From Nocardioidaceae bacterium (GTDB lineage: Bacteria; Actinomycetota; Actinomycetes; Propionibacteriales; Nocardioidaceae): DNA of 64,000 nucleotides. The position numbers and the translations under genes were made by a program. Of the stretch, positions 15,595 through 24,106 are shown piece after piece. The stretch's first letter is position 1. Each line of letters opens with the position of its first letter. The notes below the pieces were generated by a model. That model had not been told where the DNA came from. It saw nothing but the letters and a program-made list of their open reading frames with translations, and ran no database searches. Location: assembly GCA_018672315.1 (NCBI GenBank), contig CP076053.1:1289827-1353826 (forward strand). The letters are read 5' to 3'.

Positions 15595-16737
15595 ATGCAC
15601 ACCTTCACCGACCGCAGTTCCACCACCACGAACCGCTCGACCCACGTACGCGCCGGCGCCTTCGCCCGCACGTCAGGTCGTCTCGCCCTGGCCGCCGCGA
15701 TGGCGCTGCCGCTCGGGGCGGCGACGGCGCCGGCCCACGCCGCACCGACGCGCACGACCCCGAACACCGCGGGGCAGAACGCCCCGGCGCCGAACATCCC
15801 CGTCATCGTCGGCAAGCGCCTGCAGCAGGGGCCCGTCACGATCGACCTGGATCCGCGCATGGCCGCTGCGCTCAGCGTGACGGCGATCAAGCTGAGGGGC
15901 GACCAGACCCCGGCCTGGGTCGTCAGCGAGTTCTTCCGCGGCGACAACCCCGCCATCCGCATCAGCCGCTACGACGCGGACGGCAACCGCACCACCCTGG
16001 CGCGCACCGAGAGCCAGGACGTGGTGGTCTCCGACGACGGCGAGTCGCTGGCCTACCTCACCTACCTGCCGAAGGCCCGCAACCGCGTGACGGTGCTGCG
16101 GACGACGGACGGCTCGACGATCGCGCAGCGCACGTTCACCCTCGCGACTCCGCTCGACATCGGCCAGGGCAAGGTCGTCATGGGGCGACTGACGCCGGGA
16201 CGCAAGACTCCGAGCATCACGGTGTCGTGGAACTACCGCGCCGACAGGGTCGACTTCCTCACCCGCGCTGCCGGCCTCGAGGCCGACATCTCCGCCGACC
16301 GGCTGGTCACCGAACGCCGCAGCCGCAAGGTCCCGTACGCGGCCGCCACCCGCCGGATCTCCGAGCCTCGCAAGGTCATCGCCCGCACCGGCCGCAACTA
16401 CGCCGTCGCGTGGAACCCGGCCGGGCACCGGCTGCTGCAGGCATTCACCGGCGCCGCGGAGCAGCAGGGCCTGGTGCAGGTCACGGTGCGGCGCGACCCG
16501 AAGAACACGGTCGTCAGCCGTCTCGACGGGCGCCTGACCGACGTCGACTTCACCGACGCCGCCTGGGAGACGAACCGCCGCTGGATCACCGTGGCGTACG
16601 GCGCCGACGAGGGCGCGAGCACCGCTCGCCTGCTGCGGTGCGACCTGCGGTCGCGCTGTGAGCAGGCAGGGCCGACCTTCCCGGTCACCGTCGAGTTCGG
16701 GTACGTCATCGACCCCGCGGTGGTCCTCGGCGACTGA
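15595..16737 (+). CDS. Exported beta-strand-rich protein, paralog family member 1
   Basis: This 380-residue protein has a long signal region: a polar N-terminus, hydrophobic GRLALAAAMALPLGAAT at about 29-45, and cleavage after APAHA. The mature protein is rich in short strands and turns (SRYDADGNRTTLAR, RVTVLRTTDGSTIAQRTF), resembling a beta-propeller, although I see no named repeat. It ends with ARLLRCDLRSRCEQAG and a GYVIDPAVVLG tail. These are shared nearly unchanged with the next gene and loosely with the lipoprotein at 17966. The upstream segment ATCAATCAC...GATAACG is also shared with the next gene's promoter. Function unknown. Confidence 0.75.
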   Translation: MHTFTDRSSTTTNRSTHVRAGAFARTSGRLALAAAMALPLGAATAPAHAAPTRTTPNTAGQNAPAPNIPVIVGKRLQQGPVTIDLDPRMAAALSVTAIKLRGDQTPAWVVSEFFRGDNPAIRISRYDADGNRTTLARTESQDVVVSDDGESLAYLTYLPKARNRVTVLRTTDGSTIAQRTFTLATPLDIGQGKVVMGRLTPGRKTPSITVSWNYRADRVDFLTRAAGLEADISADRLVTERRSRKVPYAAATRRISEPRKVIARTGRNYAVAWNPAGHRLLQAFTGAAEQQGLVQVTVRRDPKNTVVSRLDGRLTDVDFTDAAWETNRRWITVAYGADEGASTARLLRCDLRSRCEQAGPTFPVTVEFGYVIDPAVVLGD

Positions 16738-16853
16738 GTCGTCGACTCCGGTCACGGCAGCGTTGCGTTCGCGTCTCGCTCTATCTGACCGTTCTGTCCT
16801 GATGACTCGCTGTTGCAGACTGCAATCAATCACTCGATAACGAAGGAATCCAC

Positions 16854-17948
16854 ATGGCTCGCACCGTGTCCTCCGCACGCTTCGGTCGCGCCACGGGCCG
16901 ATTCGCCGTGGCGGCCGCGCTCGCACTGCCCCTGGCGGCCACGACTGCCACGCCTGCTACCGCCGCGACCCGCACCACCCCGGCGGCCGACGAGAAGACC
17001 GCGTCCGCGCCCCGCCTCCCCTACATCGTCGGCGATGTGCTCACCGACGGCGACGCGAGCATCACTCTCGACGGCGCCCCGGTCACGCCTCTCTCTGTCA
17101 CCCGCGTCGCCACCCCCGGCGACGGCCGGAACTGGGTCGTCACCGAGCTCATGCGGTCCGAGCCGCAGGTCGACGACCTCCGCATCAGCCGGTACGTCGA
17201 GGACGGATCGCGCGTGACCCTGGCGCGCACCAACACCTTCGAGGAGGTCGGGATCTCCGACCGGAGCACCCGGCTCGCGTACGCGACGGACCTGCCGCGT
17301 CAGCGCAGCCGCGTCACCGTGATCGACAGCTACACCGGCGAGGTCCTCGCGGCACGCCGCTTTCCGCGCGCCCAGGTGCTCGACGTCGACGAGAACCAGG
17401 TGGTCCTCAGCCGGCGGGCACCGAAGGCGAGGGCACACACGTTCGCCGTGTCGTGGGACTACCGGCGCAGCACTGTCGACGTGCTGCTGCGCCGGGACAC
17501 CTACGGCGCTGACATCAACGCCGACCGCCTCACCGTCGCACGGGGCGGGCGCATCGCCAACGACGACGTGCAGGTCCGCCGACTCTCCGACCCGCGCGAC
17601 GTCGTGATCAAGAGAATCCCCTTCGGCCGCGCCCAGCTCGGCTGGAACTCCTCCGGCCGACGGTTCCTCGAGGGCTTCTCCGGTGCCAGCCTGGGGCAGA
17701 TCACCGTGCGCAGGGACCCGCAGTACACCGTCGCCAGCCGGCTCGACGGGCGTCGCACGGACAGCAGCTTCAGCCAGGCCGTCTGGGAGTCGAAGCGCCG
17801 CTACGTCACCGTCGAGTTCGACGAGGACTCCGCGCGCCTGCTCCGTTGCGACCTGCGTTCGCGCTGCACGCAGGTCACGGACTCGTTCCCGGTGGAGGCG
17901 CCGAACGGCTACGTCATCGATGAGCCGACCGTGCTCCTCGGGTCCTGA
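16854..17948 (+). CDS. Exported beta-strand-rich protein, paralog family member 2
   Basis: This 364-residue paralog of the preceding gene has a signal peptide (FAVAAALALPLAATTA, cleavage after ATPATA, about residue 37). The mature part is similar: IVGDVLTDGDASITLDG early, ISRYVEDGSRVTLART, SWDYRRSTVDVLLRR with GADINADRLTV, and the closing ARLLRCDLRSRCTQV and NGYVIDEPTVLLG. The two cysteines in LRCDLRSRC probably pair. Its stop is 17 bases before the lipoprotein gene, so the two are likely one transcript. The good spacing of GAAGGAAT before ATG 16854 supports this start. Surface or envelope location is expected; the role is unknown. Confidence 0.77.
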   Translation: MARTVSSARFGRATGRFAVAAALALPLAATTATPATAATRTTPAADEKTASAPRLPYIVGDVLTDGDASITLDGAPVTPLSVTRVATPGDGRNWVVTELMRSEPQVDDLRISRYVEDGSRVTLARTNTFEEVGISDRSTRLAYATDLPRQRSRVTVIDSYTGEVLAARRFPRAQVLDVDENQVVLSRRAPKARAHTFAVSWDYRRSTVDVLLRRDTYGADINADRLTVARGGRIANDDVQVRRLSDPRDVVIKRIPFGRAQLGWNSSGRRFLEGFSGASLGQITVRRDPQYTVASRLDGRRTDSSFSQAVWESKRRYVTVEFDEDSARLLRCDLRSRCTQVTDSFPVEAPNGYVIDEPTVLLGS

Positions 17949-17965
17949 GGGTCGAGGATGCCGCT

Positions 17966-19054
17966 GTGGCCATTGTGAACGCCCCGCGCACGGCTCGCGC
18001 TGCGGCAGCCGCGGCACTCGTGGTGCTGGCAGCGTGCCAGGCGCAGACCGGCGCCGGGTCGAGCGTGCCGACGCCCCCCGTCGAGACCACGTCGCTGCCC
18101 GACTCGGCACGCGCCTTTGCTGACGGCACCGTCTATCCCCAAGGTCCGGAGCCCCGTCTGCCGTACGCGGTCGGCAGCACGCTGCACCTCGACGGCGCCG
18201 AGGTCGACGTCGGTCAGGCCCTGAACGATCTCGCCCGCACCGGCATCCCCGGCACCCTGGTGGCGCGAGGCGATGCCGTGACGGGAGCGAGCGAGCAGGT
18301 GCTGCTGCTCGACCGCTCCGGCGCTCGACGCATCGGCACGATCGACGGGCGCACCCTGGCGGCTTCACCCACCAGCAGCCTGATCGCGTGGGCCAGCAGC
18401 TCCTGGACCTCTCGTGGGCAGGACCGGGACACGACGGTGGAAGTCGTCGACGCAGCATCCGGCGAGACCGTCGCCACCCGAGGCTTCGCCTTCGGCGAGG
18501 TGGTCGCGGTTGACGGAGACCGCGTGCTGCTCGAGGAGGGACGGGCGGACGCGCGACTGGTCTGGTGGCGACCCTCCGACGGTTCGGTCGAGCATCTGGT
18601 CGCAGGCAACTTCGCGATCGCTGACCCGGGGGCCGACCGTCTCCAGTACTACGACGCGGACTCCCAGCGTCTGACGACCTCGCTCCTGCGCGACCCCGGT
18701 CGCGTCCTCTACACCGGCGACATCGGGCTCACGTCGTGCGTGCAGGACTGGAGCGGCTCGGGTCGCGCGCTGCTGACCTACTGCGAGGTGGACAGCGCGG
18801 ACCTCGCAGCCACCCGGGTCGTCGGCACCGAGGGGCAGGCCACCGGCACGATCGAGTACCGCACCCGCGACGCCGTCTGGGAGAGCGACGACGCCTTCCT
18901 CGTCGTCCGCCTGGACGAGGAGACCGTGCAGGTGCTCCGCTGCGACCCCACGGCCTCCTGCACCGGCGCAGGCGAGGCGTACGCGGTGCGCACCTTCGAG
19001 GAGATCCCGGCGTTCGGCTACTCCGTCGCGCCCCTGGTCGAGCTCGCACGCTGA
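17966..19054 (+). CDS. Lipoprotein, distant paralog family member 3
   Basis: This 362-residue protein has a lipobox (VVLAAC, Cys 24), so it should be diacylglyceryl-anchored on the outer face of the membrane. GTG 17966 is used; GTG 17975 is an alternative. The mature sequence has the same layout as the two genes before it: RLPYAVGSTLHLDGAEV, repeated strand/turn units, VLRCDPTASC near the end in place of LRCDLRSRC, and a final FGYSVAPLVEL. Four extra cysteines (TSCVQDW, LTYCEVD and the terminal pair) are consistent with disulfides. It is probably co-transcribed with the gene at 16854, suggesting a soluble and an anchored member acting together. Confidence 0.77.
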   Translation: MAIVNAPRTARAAAAAALVVLAACQAQTGAGSSVPTPPVETTSLPDSARAFADGTVYPQGPEPRLPYAVGSTLHLDGAEVDVGQALNDLARTGIPGTLVARGDAVTGASEQVLLLDRSGARRIGTIDGRTLAASPTSSLIAWASSSWTSRGQDRDTTVEVVDAASGETVATRGFAFGEVVAVDGDRVLLEEGRADARLVWWRPSDGSVEHLVAGNFAIADPGADRLQYYDADSQRLTTSLLRDPGRVLYTGDIGLTSCVQDWSGSGRALLTYCEVDSADLAATRVVGTEGQATGTIEYRTRDAVWESDDAFLVVRLDEETVQVLRCDPTASCTGAGEAYAVRTFEEIPAFGYSVAPLVELAR

Positions 19055-19134
19055 GCCGGGCCCGTGACGCATGGTCGTGGGGTCCGTCGGGCAGTGGCCC
19101 GCGCGGACCACACGACGAGCCCCAGGAGCCTCCG

Positions 19135-19236
19135 ATGAGCCGCCGCACTGTCAGCCCCCGCCGCCCGTTCCGCGCCCGCGTCAAGACCGGCGCCCTGCTG
19201 GTCATGGCCCTCGCGGCGTCCGGCCGTCGCCGCTGA
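19135..19236 (+). CDS. Very short ORF resembling a truncated signal peptide
   Basis: ATG 19135 follows a good CCAGGAG ribosome binding site and encodes only 33 residues. They run from a basic N-terminus (SRRTVSPRRPFRARVK) to a short hydrophobic run (TGALLVMALAAS), then RRR and stop. It looks like the export signal of a secreted protein that has lost its body. A one-base shift would read SAVAADRDQEP, a natural cleavage site. Degenerate remnant or real micropeptide cannot be decided from sequence. Confidence 0.3.
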   Translation: MSRRTVSPRRPFRARVKTGALLVMALAASGRRR

Positions 19237-19262
19237 CCGCGATCAGGAACCGACGTCGTACG

Positions 19263-19288
19263 GGCGGGTCACCGGGAGGTGGCCCGCC
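19263..19288 (-). terminator. Hairpin overlapping the end of the ABC permease gene
   Basis: GGCGGGTCACC (19263-19273), loop GGGA, and GGTGGCCCGCC (19278-19288) pair at 10 of 11 positions, with one G-U. The stop codon of the minus-strand permease lies within the arm. There is no T tract. Confidence 0.5.
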
Positions 19289-20144
19289 TGTACTGCATCC
19301 GGGCCAGCGGCACGAACACCGCGAGGATGATGACGATCCAGATCAGGGTGTAGAGCTCGGGGTTCGCCAGCGACCACGGCAGGTCCTCCACACGCAGTCC
19401 CGCGGGGTCCGGGTTCCCGAAGCGGTCACGGGCGGCCTGGGTGATCGAGGAGACCGGGTTCCACTCCGCGATGGTGCGCAGGAAGCTCGGCAGTCCGGCC
19501 AGGGGGACGAACGTGTTGGCGATGAAGGTGACCGGGAAGATCACCACGAAGCTGACCTGCTGGATCACCTCGGGGCTCGGGGCCAGCATGCCGACGTAGG
19601 CCATGATCCAGCTGAACGCGTACGCGAAGAGCAGCAGCAGCCCGAAGCCGATCACCGCGTCGAGCACCCCGTTGCGGATGCGCCATCCGACCAGGAGTCC
19701 GGTCAGGCTCATCACCGCCAGCAGGATGACGTTGTTGAGCACGTCGGCCAACGTGCGGCCCGCGAGCACCGCTGACGGCGACATCGGCAGCGTGCGCAGA
19801 CGGTCGATGACGCCCGACTGGATGTCCTGGGCCAACGCCGCGCCCGTGGTCGTCGAGCCGAAGATGACGTTCTGCGCGAAGATGCCGGCGATGAGGAACT
19901 CGCGGTAGCCCGCGCCCCCGCCGGAGGGGTCGATCGCGCCGCCGAAGACGTAGGCGAACAGCAGGATGAACATGATCGGCGCGACCGTGGTGCCGACGAG
20001 GATCTCCGGCACCCGCTTGATCTTGATCAGGTTGCGCTTGGCCACCGTCGCCGAGTCGACGAAGGCGCCCCGCCACCCGGCGAGCTGCTGCGGTGTCAGG
20101 TCGAGCCGGCTGCCCCCGCGGGACCGCACCGTCTGCTCGCTCAT
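19269..20144 (-). CDS. ABC-2 type transporter permease, DrrB-like
   Basis: This 291-residue membrane protein has about six transmembrane segments, for example VGTTVAPIMFILLFAYVFGG, LLAVMSLTGLLVGW, AVIGFGLLLLFAYAFSWIMAYVG and LYTLIWIVIILAVFVPLA. The ABC-2 signature region includes LPMSPSAVLAGRTLADVLNN and the NTFVPLAGLPSFLRTIAEWNPVS segment typical of DrrB-type exporters. The start overlaps the ATP-binding gene stop by four bases. With its partner it would export a hydrophobic compound or lipid; daunorubicin-resistance naming reflects family only. Confidence 0.9.
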   Translation of the reverse strand: MSEQTVRSRGGSRLDLTPQQLAGWRGAFVDSATVAKRNLIKIKRVPEILVGTTVAPIMFILLFAYVFGGAIDPSGGGAGYREFLIAGIFAQNVIFGSTTTGAALAQDIQSGVIDRLRTLPMSPSAVLAGRTLADVLNNVILLAVMSLTGLLVGWRIRNGVLDAVIGFGLLLLFAYAFSWIMAYVGMLAPSPEVIQQVSFVVIFPVTFIANTFVPLAGLPSFLRTIAEWNPVSSITQAARDRFGNPDPAGLRVEDLPWSLANPELYTLIWIVIILAVFVPLARMQYRRATSR

Positions 20145-21118
20145 GCGGGGACCTCCTGGTCGTCCTGGTCGGCCTCGGCGGTCGACCGCCCGGTCAGGCT
20201 GAGGAACACGTCGTCGAGCGTCGGACGGAGCAGGCCGACCTCGTCCAGGGCCACATCGGCGTCGTCGAGCTCGCGCAGCGCGCGCGTCAGGGTGCCGGCG
20301 CCGCCCTCGACGGGCGCCCGCAGCGTACGTCTCTCGGCGTCCACCACGACCTCGCCCACGGCGTACGTCGCCAGCACCGACCGCGTCTGCTCCACCTGGT
20401 CGGGCCGGCCGACGACGATCTCGATGCGCTCACCGCCGACCTCGCTCTTCAGCTCGTCGGCGGTGCCCTCCGCGATCGCACGGCCGGCGTCGATGACGAG
20501 GATCGAGTCGGCGAGCTGGTCGGCCTCCTCGAGGTACTGCGTCGTCAGGAACACCGTCGTGCCCCCGCCGACGAGGTCGCGCACGACGTCCCACATCTCG
20601 GTGCGGCTGCGCGGGTCCAGGCCGGTGGTCGGCTCGTCCAGGAAGATCACCGGCGGCTGGGCCACGATCGCGCCGGCCAGGTCGAGCCGGCGGCGCATGC
20701 CGCCGGAGTAGCCCTTGGCCGGCCGGTCGGCGGCGTCGGTCAGCGAGAACTGCTCCAGCAGCTCGCGCGCCCGGGCCCGCGCCGTGTCACGCCCCAGGTG
20801 GTAGAGCCGACCGACCATCTCGAGGTTCTCGAAGCCCGTCAGGTACTCGTCGACGGCCGCGTACTGCCCCGACACCCCGATCTTGAGCCGCACCCCGACG
20901 GGGTCGCGCACCACGTCGATGCCGGAGACCTCGGCGTGTCCCGAGTCCGGCTTGATGAGGGTCGTCAGCACCTTCACCGCCGTCGACTTGCCCGCACCGT
21001 TGGGGCCCAGCACACCCAGGACGGAGCCCCGGGGCACCTCCAGGTCGAGCCCGTCGAGAGCCCGTAACGAGCCGTAGGTCTTCACCAGTCCGTGCGCGCG
21101 CACGGCCATCTCGTCCAT
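20141..21118 (-). CDS. ABC transporter ATP-binding protein, DrrA-like
   Basis: This 325-residue ATPase has Walker A GPNGAGKST (38-46), signature YSGGMRRRLDLA, Walker B VIFLDEPTTGLD, and the switch His replaced by Gln in FLTTQYLEEADQLADSI, as is usual for DrrA-type proteins. The C-terminal 100 residues (after about 220) are the family-specific tail ending LRPTLDDVFLSLTGR, characteristic of the drug-resistance ABC subfamily. It energises the overlapping permease. The gene starts 64 bases after the sortase gene on the same strand, so read-through from the sortase cluster is possible. Confidence 0.93.
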   Translation of the reverse strand: MDEMAVRAHGLVKTYGSLRALDGLDLEVPRGSVLGVLGPNGAGKSTAVKVLTTLIKPDSGHAEVSGIDVVRDPVGVRLKIGVSGQYAAVDEYLTGFENLEMVGRLYHLGRDTARARARELLEQFSLTDAADRPAKGYSGGMRRRLDLAGAIVAQPPVIFLDEPTTGLDPRSRTEMWDVVRDLVGGGTTVFLTTQYLEEADQLADSILVIDAGRAIAEGTADELKSEVGGERIEIVVGRPDQVEQTRSVLATYAVGEVVVDAERRTLRAPVEGGAGTLTRALRELDDADVALDEVGLLRPTLDDVFLSLTGRSTAEADQDDQEVPA

Positions 21119-21182
21119 GGCTCAAGACAAGCAGAGGGCACTGACACTCCGCTACGGGATATCGGCCCGTGCCCTGTGACCC

Positions 21183-21890
21183 TCAGCCCCGCCGCACCGG
21201 CTTCGCCATGACGACGACGTTGGACTCCCAGTCGCTGCCGTTCCAGTCCTCGCAGGTGATCAGCACCAGCCGGCCCCGACCGCGGTCCTGGGCGAAGATC
21301 TGCTCGTTGCGCTCGGCCAGCTCCGCCTTGGACCACGTCCGCACCGAGGTCACCCGGTAGCGCGCCATCGCGCCGTCGTGGAACGTCTTCACGCGGTCTC
21401 CGCGGGTCAGCTGCTCGAGGTCGTCCATCACGCCCCCGCCGTCGTGCACGGAGTGACCGGTGAGGACCGTCTGCCCCCGACGTGCGGCCACGGGCGAGGA
21501 GCGCTCCCACCATCCGACCGCGGAGACGTCACCGGGCGGGTCCAGCACACCGTCGGGAGAGACCTCGATCGGCAGCACCCGGGCCTTCAGGCTCAGAGCC
21601 GGGATCGTGAGTCCCGTCGGGGGCGCCGCCTTGCGCAGAGCCGTGCGCTCCGGCCCGTCGGCGATGCGTACGGCCGCGGTGCGGGAGCTTCCTGCGTCGT
21701 CGGCACCGTCGTCACCCAGACCGAACAGCCCTGTGCCGATCGCGACCATGCCGGCCCCGAGCACGACGAGACCCGCGACGGCGCCGCGGAACGCCCCGCG
21801 CCCCGCTCGACGCGCAGCGTCGCTTCCGCCTCCCCGCGACGCACGCGAGGCGGTGTGCTCGGCCACGTGACGACCGCCCTGACGACCCAT
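21183..21890 (-). CDS. Class F sortase (first copy)
   Basis: I start at ATG 21890, overlapping the substrate gene stop by one base (235 residues). The protein has a cytoplasmic basic N-terminus, one membrane helix (AVAGLVVLGAGMVAIGTGLFGL, in part, about 38-58), and an extracellular sortase barrel. The catalytic His is in TVLTGHSVHDGGGV (H146) and the Cys in LVLITCEDWNG (C213). The third sortase residue, Arg, is expected between the Cys and the final strand (SNVVVMA) but is absent; the only later Arg residues are at the extreme C-terminus. The enzyme should link a cleaved surface protein to the cell envelope, most plausibly the product of the adjacent upstream gene. Confidence 0.88.
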   Translation of the reverse strand: MGRQGGRHVAEHTASRASRGGGSDAARRAGRGAFRGAVAGLVVLGAGMVAIGTGLFGLGDDGADDAGSSRTAAVRIADGPERTALRKAAPPTGLTIPALSLKARVLPIEVSPDGVLDPPGDVSAVGWWERSSPVAARRGQTVLTGHSVHDGGGVMDDLEQLTRGDRVKTFHDGAMARYRVTSVRTWSKAELAERNEQIFAQDRGRGRLVLITCEDWNGSDWESNVVVMAKPVRRG

Positions 21891-23275
21891 CAGACGCGCT
21901 GCCTCCGCAGACCGCGCGCCCGACCGAGACCAGCGAGACCGGCCGCGCCGGCCAGGGCGGTGAGACCGCCCCACAGCCAGGCACCGTCGACGGGACCGGA
22001 GGCGGCGACGTCACCGGCGCTGACGGCGGTGGGCAGCTCGGGCACGTCGGCCGGCGGCGCCGGGGCGGCCGGCTCCTGCGGTGCCACGCGCGCGTTCGGG
22101 CCGCAGCCCACCATGCCGATCTGCACGGCCGCGAGGCTGTCGGGACCACCGAACGCGGCGGCGGCGGGCAGCAGGCGCAGGTCCAGGGCCGTCACCTCGA
22201 TGCGATCCTGGGAGGGCTGCTCCTGCTTGTTGAGCACGACCTCGAGCACGTTGTCCTCGAGCGGCGCGAGCTGACCCTGCACCTGGTCGAGGACGGCGTC
22301 GACGACCTGCTCCTGGACGGCGTCGGTCAGCACCGTCAGCTGCTCCGCCTGGCCCTGGAGGGCGTTCTGCAGATTGGTGCGCAACCCGGCGAACACGGCG
22401 TCGGTGACGCCGCCGAGGTCGGTGACCAGCCGCGTGTTCGGCGCGGGGTCGACCGGGAGGTCCAGCAGGGTCACCTCGCCCGCGGGTCCACCGGCCAGCG
22501 TGACCTCGGCGTCCGTCAGGGTCGCGGCGCCCTCGGCCGCGCCCGGCTCGGCAGCGCAGATCGCCTCGACGGCACCGAAGGAGGCGGTGAGGCCGAGGTC
22601 GCCCAGCTGCGACTCGGCCGCGTCGACCACACCCTGCAGGGGACCGGTGATCTGGTCGAGCACCTCGTCGAGGGGCATCGTGACCGGGTCGAGCGCGTCG
22701 TCGACGGTGTCACCGACCTCGTCGAGCGCCCCGCCACCGTCCTCGACCCCCGTGTCGCCGCCCTGGGTCGGGTCCTCCAGGGAGCCACCGACGTCGCCCA
22801 GCGAGCCGAGGTCGAGGTCACCCAGCACCGACGTCACGTCGGCCAGGTCGAGATCGTTCAGGTCCAGGGAGCCCAGCCCGAGGTCGACGTTGTCGCCCGG
22901 CTCGAGGCAGCCGGTCTCGCCGATCTCGACGACCGACCCCCCGTCGCCGGCGACACCGGCGCACGCGGCCGAGAGACCGTCGCGGTTCTCGATGCGGGTC
23001 GTCGCGTCCTGGGCGAGCACGCCGACGGCGGCCAGCGACTGGTCGCCGAGCACGCTCAGCGGCGGGTTCGCCTGACCGGTCTTGGTCTCACGCTCGCCGT
23101 CGTTGGTCACCTGCACGGCGCCGGCGTCGACGGTCTGGGTGCCGGCGATCGTGGCGGTGAGCGCCGAGGCGTCGGCCCGGGCGACCACGTCCGCCGCGCT
23201 CGCGGACACCGCGGACAGCAGCGTCAGGACGGCGGCGCCGGCGATGGCGAGGCTGGGGTGGCGCAGCTTCTTCAC
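21890..23275 (-). CDS. Cell-wall-anchored surface protein, probable sortase F substrate (first copy)
   Basis: This 461-residue protein has a signal peptide (LAIAGAAVLTLLSAVSASA). A domain with paired cysteines follows (LSAACAGVAGDGG, GETGCLEPGD), then an Asp/Leu/Gly-rich middle (about 130-250), then a second conserved domain from ICAAEPGAAEGAATLTDAEV to VQIGMVGCGPNARV. The C-terminus carries ELPTAVSAG (414-421 for LPTAVSAG), a spacer, a hydrophobic helix and RARGLRRQRV. That is the order of a sorting signal, but with PTAV in place of LPxTG. A paralog with the same layout lies at 24103. It resembles the actinobacterial choice-of-anchor proteins that sit beside class F sortases; the ligand is unknown. 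Confidence 0.82.
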   Translation of the reverse strand: MKKLRHPSLAIAGAAVLTLLSAVSASAADVVARADASALTATIAGTQTVDAGAVQVTNDGERETKTGQANPPLSVLGDQSLAAVGVLAQDATTRIENRDGLSAACAGVAGDGGSVVEIGETGCLEPGDNVDLGLGSLDLNDLDLADVTSVLGDLDLGSLGDVGGSLEDPTQGGDTGVEDGGGALDEVGDTVDDALDPVTMPLDEVLDQITGPLQGVVDAAESQLGDLGLTASFGAVEAICAAEPGAAEGAATLTDAEVTLAGGPAGEVTLLDLPVDPAPNTRLVTDLGGVTDAVFAGLRTNLQNALQGQAEQLTVLTDAVQEQVVDAVLDQVQGQLAPLEDNVLEVVLNKQEQPSQDRIEVTALDLRLLPAAAAFGGPDSLAAVQIGMVGCGPNARVAPQEPAAPAPPADVPELPTAVSAGDVAASGPVDGAWLWGGLTALAGAAGLAGLGRARGLRRQRV

Positions 23276-23342
23276 GAGAGATCTCCCGAGTCGTCAGTCG
23301 ACCCGCGTCCGTCAGGGCGCGGGCAGGCGAAGGCCGTGCGCT

Positions 23343-23367
23343 CCCACGCACGACCGGTACGGACCAC
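23343..23367. other. Intergenic hairpin between the two sortase units
   Basis: Within the 123-base gap (23276-23398) CGTGCG...CGCACG pair around a short CTCCCA loop. The gap may hold the terminator of the upstream pair and the promoter of the downstream pair. I could not place -35 and -10 boxes with confidence. Confidence 0.3.
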
Positions 23368-23398
23368 GGTGTCATGGACTGCCAAGACACGCGACCCC

Positions 23399-24106
23399 TC
23401 AGACGGGATCGGCGGTAACGACGACGTTGGACTCCCAGTCCGACCCGTTCCAGTCCTCACAGGTGACGAGGACCAGCCGGTCGGGGTCACGGTCCTGACC
23501 GAAGATCTCCAGAGCCCGCTCTGCGAGCTCCGCCTTGCTCCAGACCTCGACGTCCGCGACGCGGTAGCGCGCGAGCGCACCCTCGCTGAAGACCCGTACC
23601 CGGTCACCGGTCTCGAGCTGCTCGAGGTCGTCCATGACGCCGCCACCGTCGTGCACCGAGTGGCCCGTGAGCACGGTCTGTCCGGACTCCACCCCCAGCG
23701 GGGCCGAGCGCTGCCACCAGCCGACCAGCGAGACGTCGGAGGGCGGGTCGAGTACCCCGTCGGGTGAGACCTCCACGGGGACCACGCGGGCCTTCATGCC
23801 GAGCGCGGGCACCGTGATGCCCGTGGGTGGCGCGGCCTCGCCCACCGGCGTACGTCGTCCGATGCGGCTCGCGTCGCCCTGAGCCGGGGACGGCGATGCC
23901 GCCGCGACGGCATCGGAGGACGACGTCGGTGACGCCGGTGTCGCCGGTGTCGCCAACCCGGGCGGAGCGCTGTCGCGGGTCCCGTCGGACCACACGTCGT
24001 GCGCGGCCGCGGTCGTGCCGTACACCGTCATCGCCAGCCCGGCGGGCAGCAGCACCAGGCCGACCGTCCGGGCGAGGCGACGTGACGGCGGACGGGCCGG
24101 GCTCAT
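23399..24106 (-). CDS. Class F sortase (second copy)
   Basis: This 235-residue paralog of the sortase at 21183 has a membrane helix near residues 12-30 (ARTVGLVLLPAGLAMTVYG), a Ser/Thr/Pro/Ala-rich stalk (45-80), and then the catalytic barrel. H149 is in VLTGHSVHDGGG and C216 in LVTCEDWNGSDWESNVVV. No Arg follows the Cys at all, because the protein ends TADPV, so the usual third catalytic residue is not where expected. The barrel is very close to the first copy while the stalk differs completely. The start overlaps the second substrate stop by four bases, pairing enzyme and substrate. Confidence 0.88.
   Translation of the reverse strand: MSPARPPSRRLARTVGLVLLPAGLAMTVYGTTAAAHDVWSDGTRDSAPPGLATPATPASPTSSSDAVAAASPSPAQGDASRIGRRTPVGEAAPPTGITVPALGMKARVVPVEVSPDGVLDPPSDVSLVGWWQRSAPLGVESGQTVLTGHSVHDGGGVMDDLEQLETGDRVRVFSEGALARYRVADVEVWSKAELAERALEIFGQDRDPDRLVLVTCEDWNGSDWESNVVVTADPV

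Noticed and set aside
21135-21176. Possible terminator AGGGCAC...GTGCCCT after the sortase cluster
   Set aside because: The arms are separated by about 28 bases with no stable inner stem and no T tract, so I could not support it.
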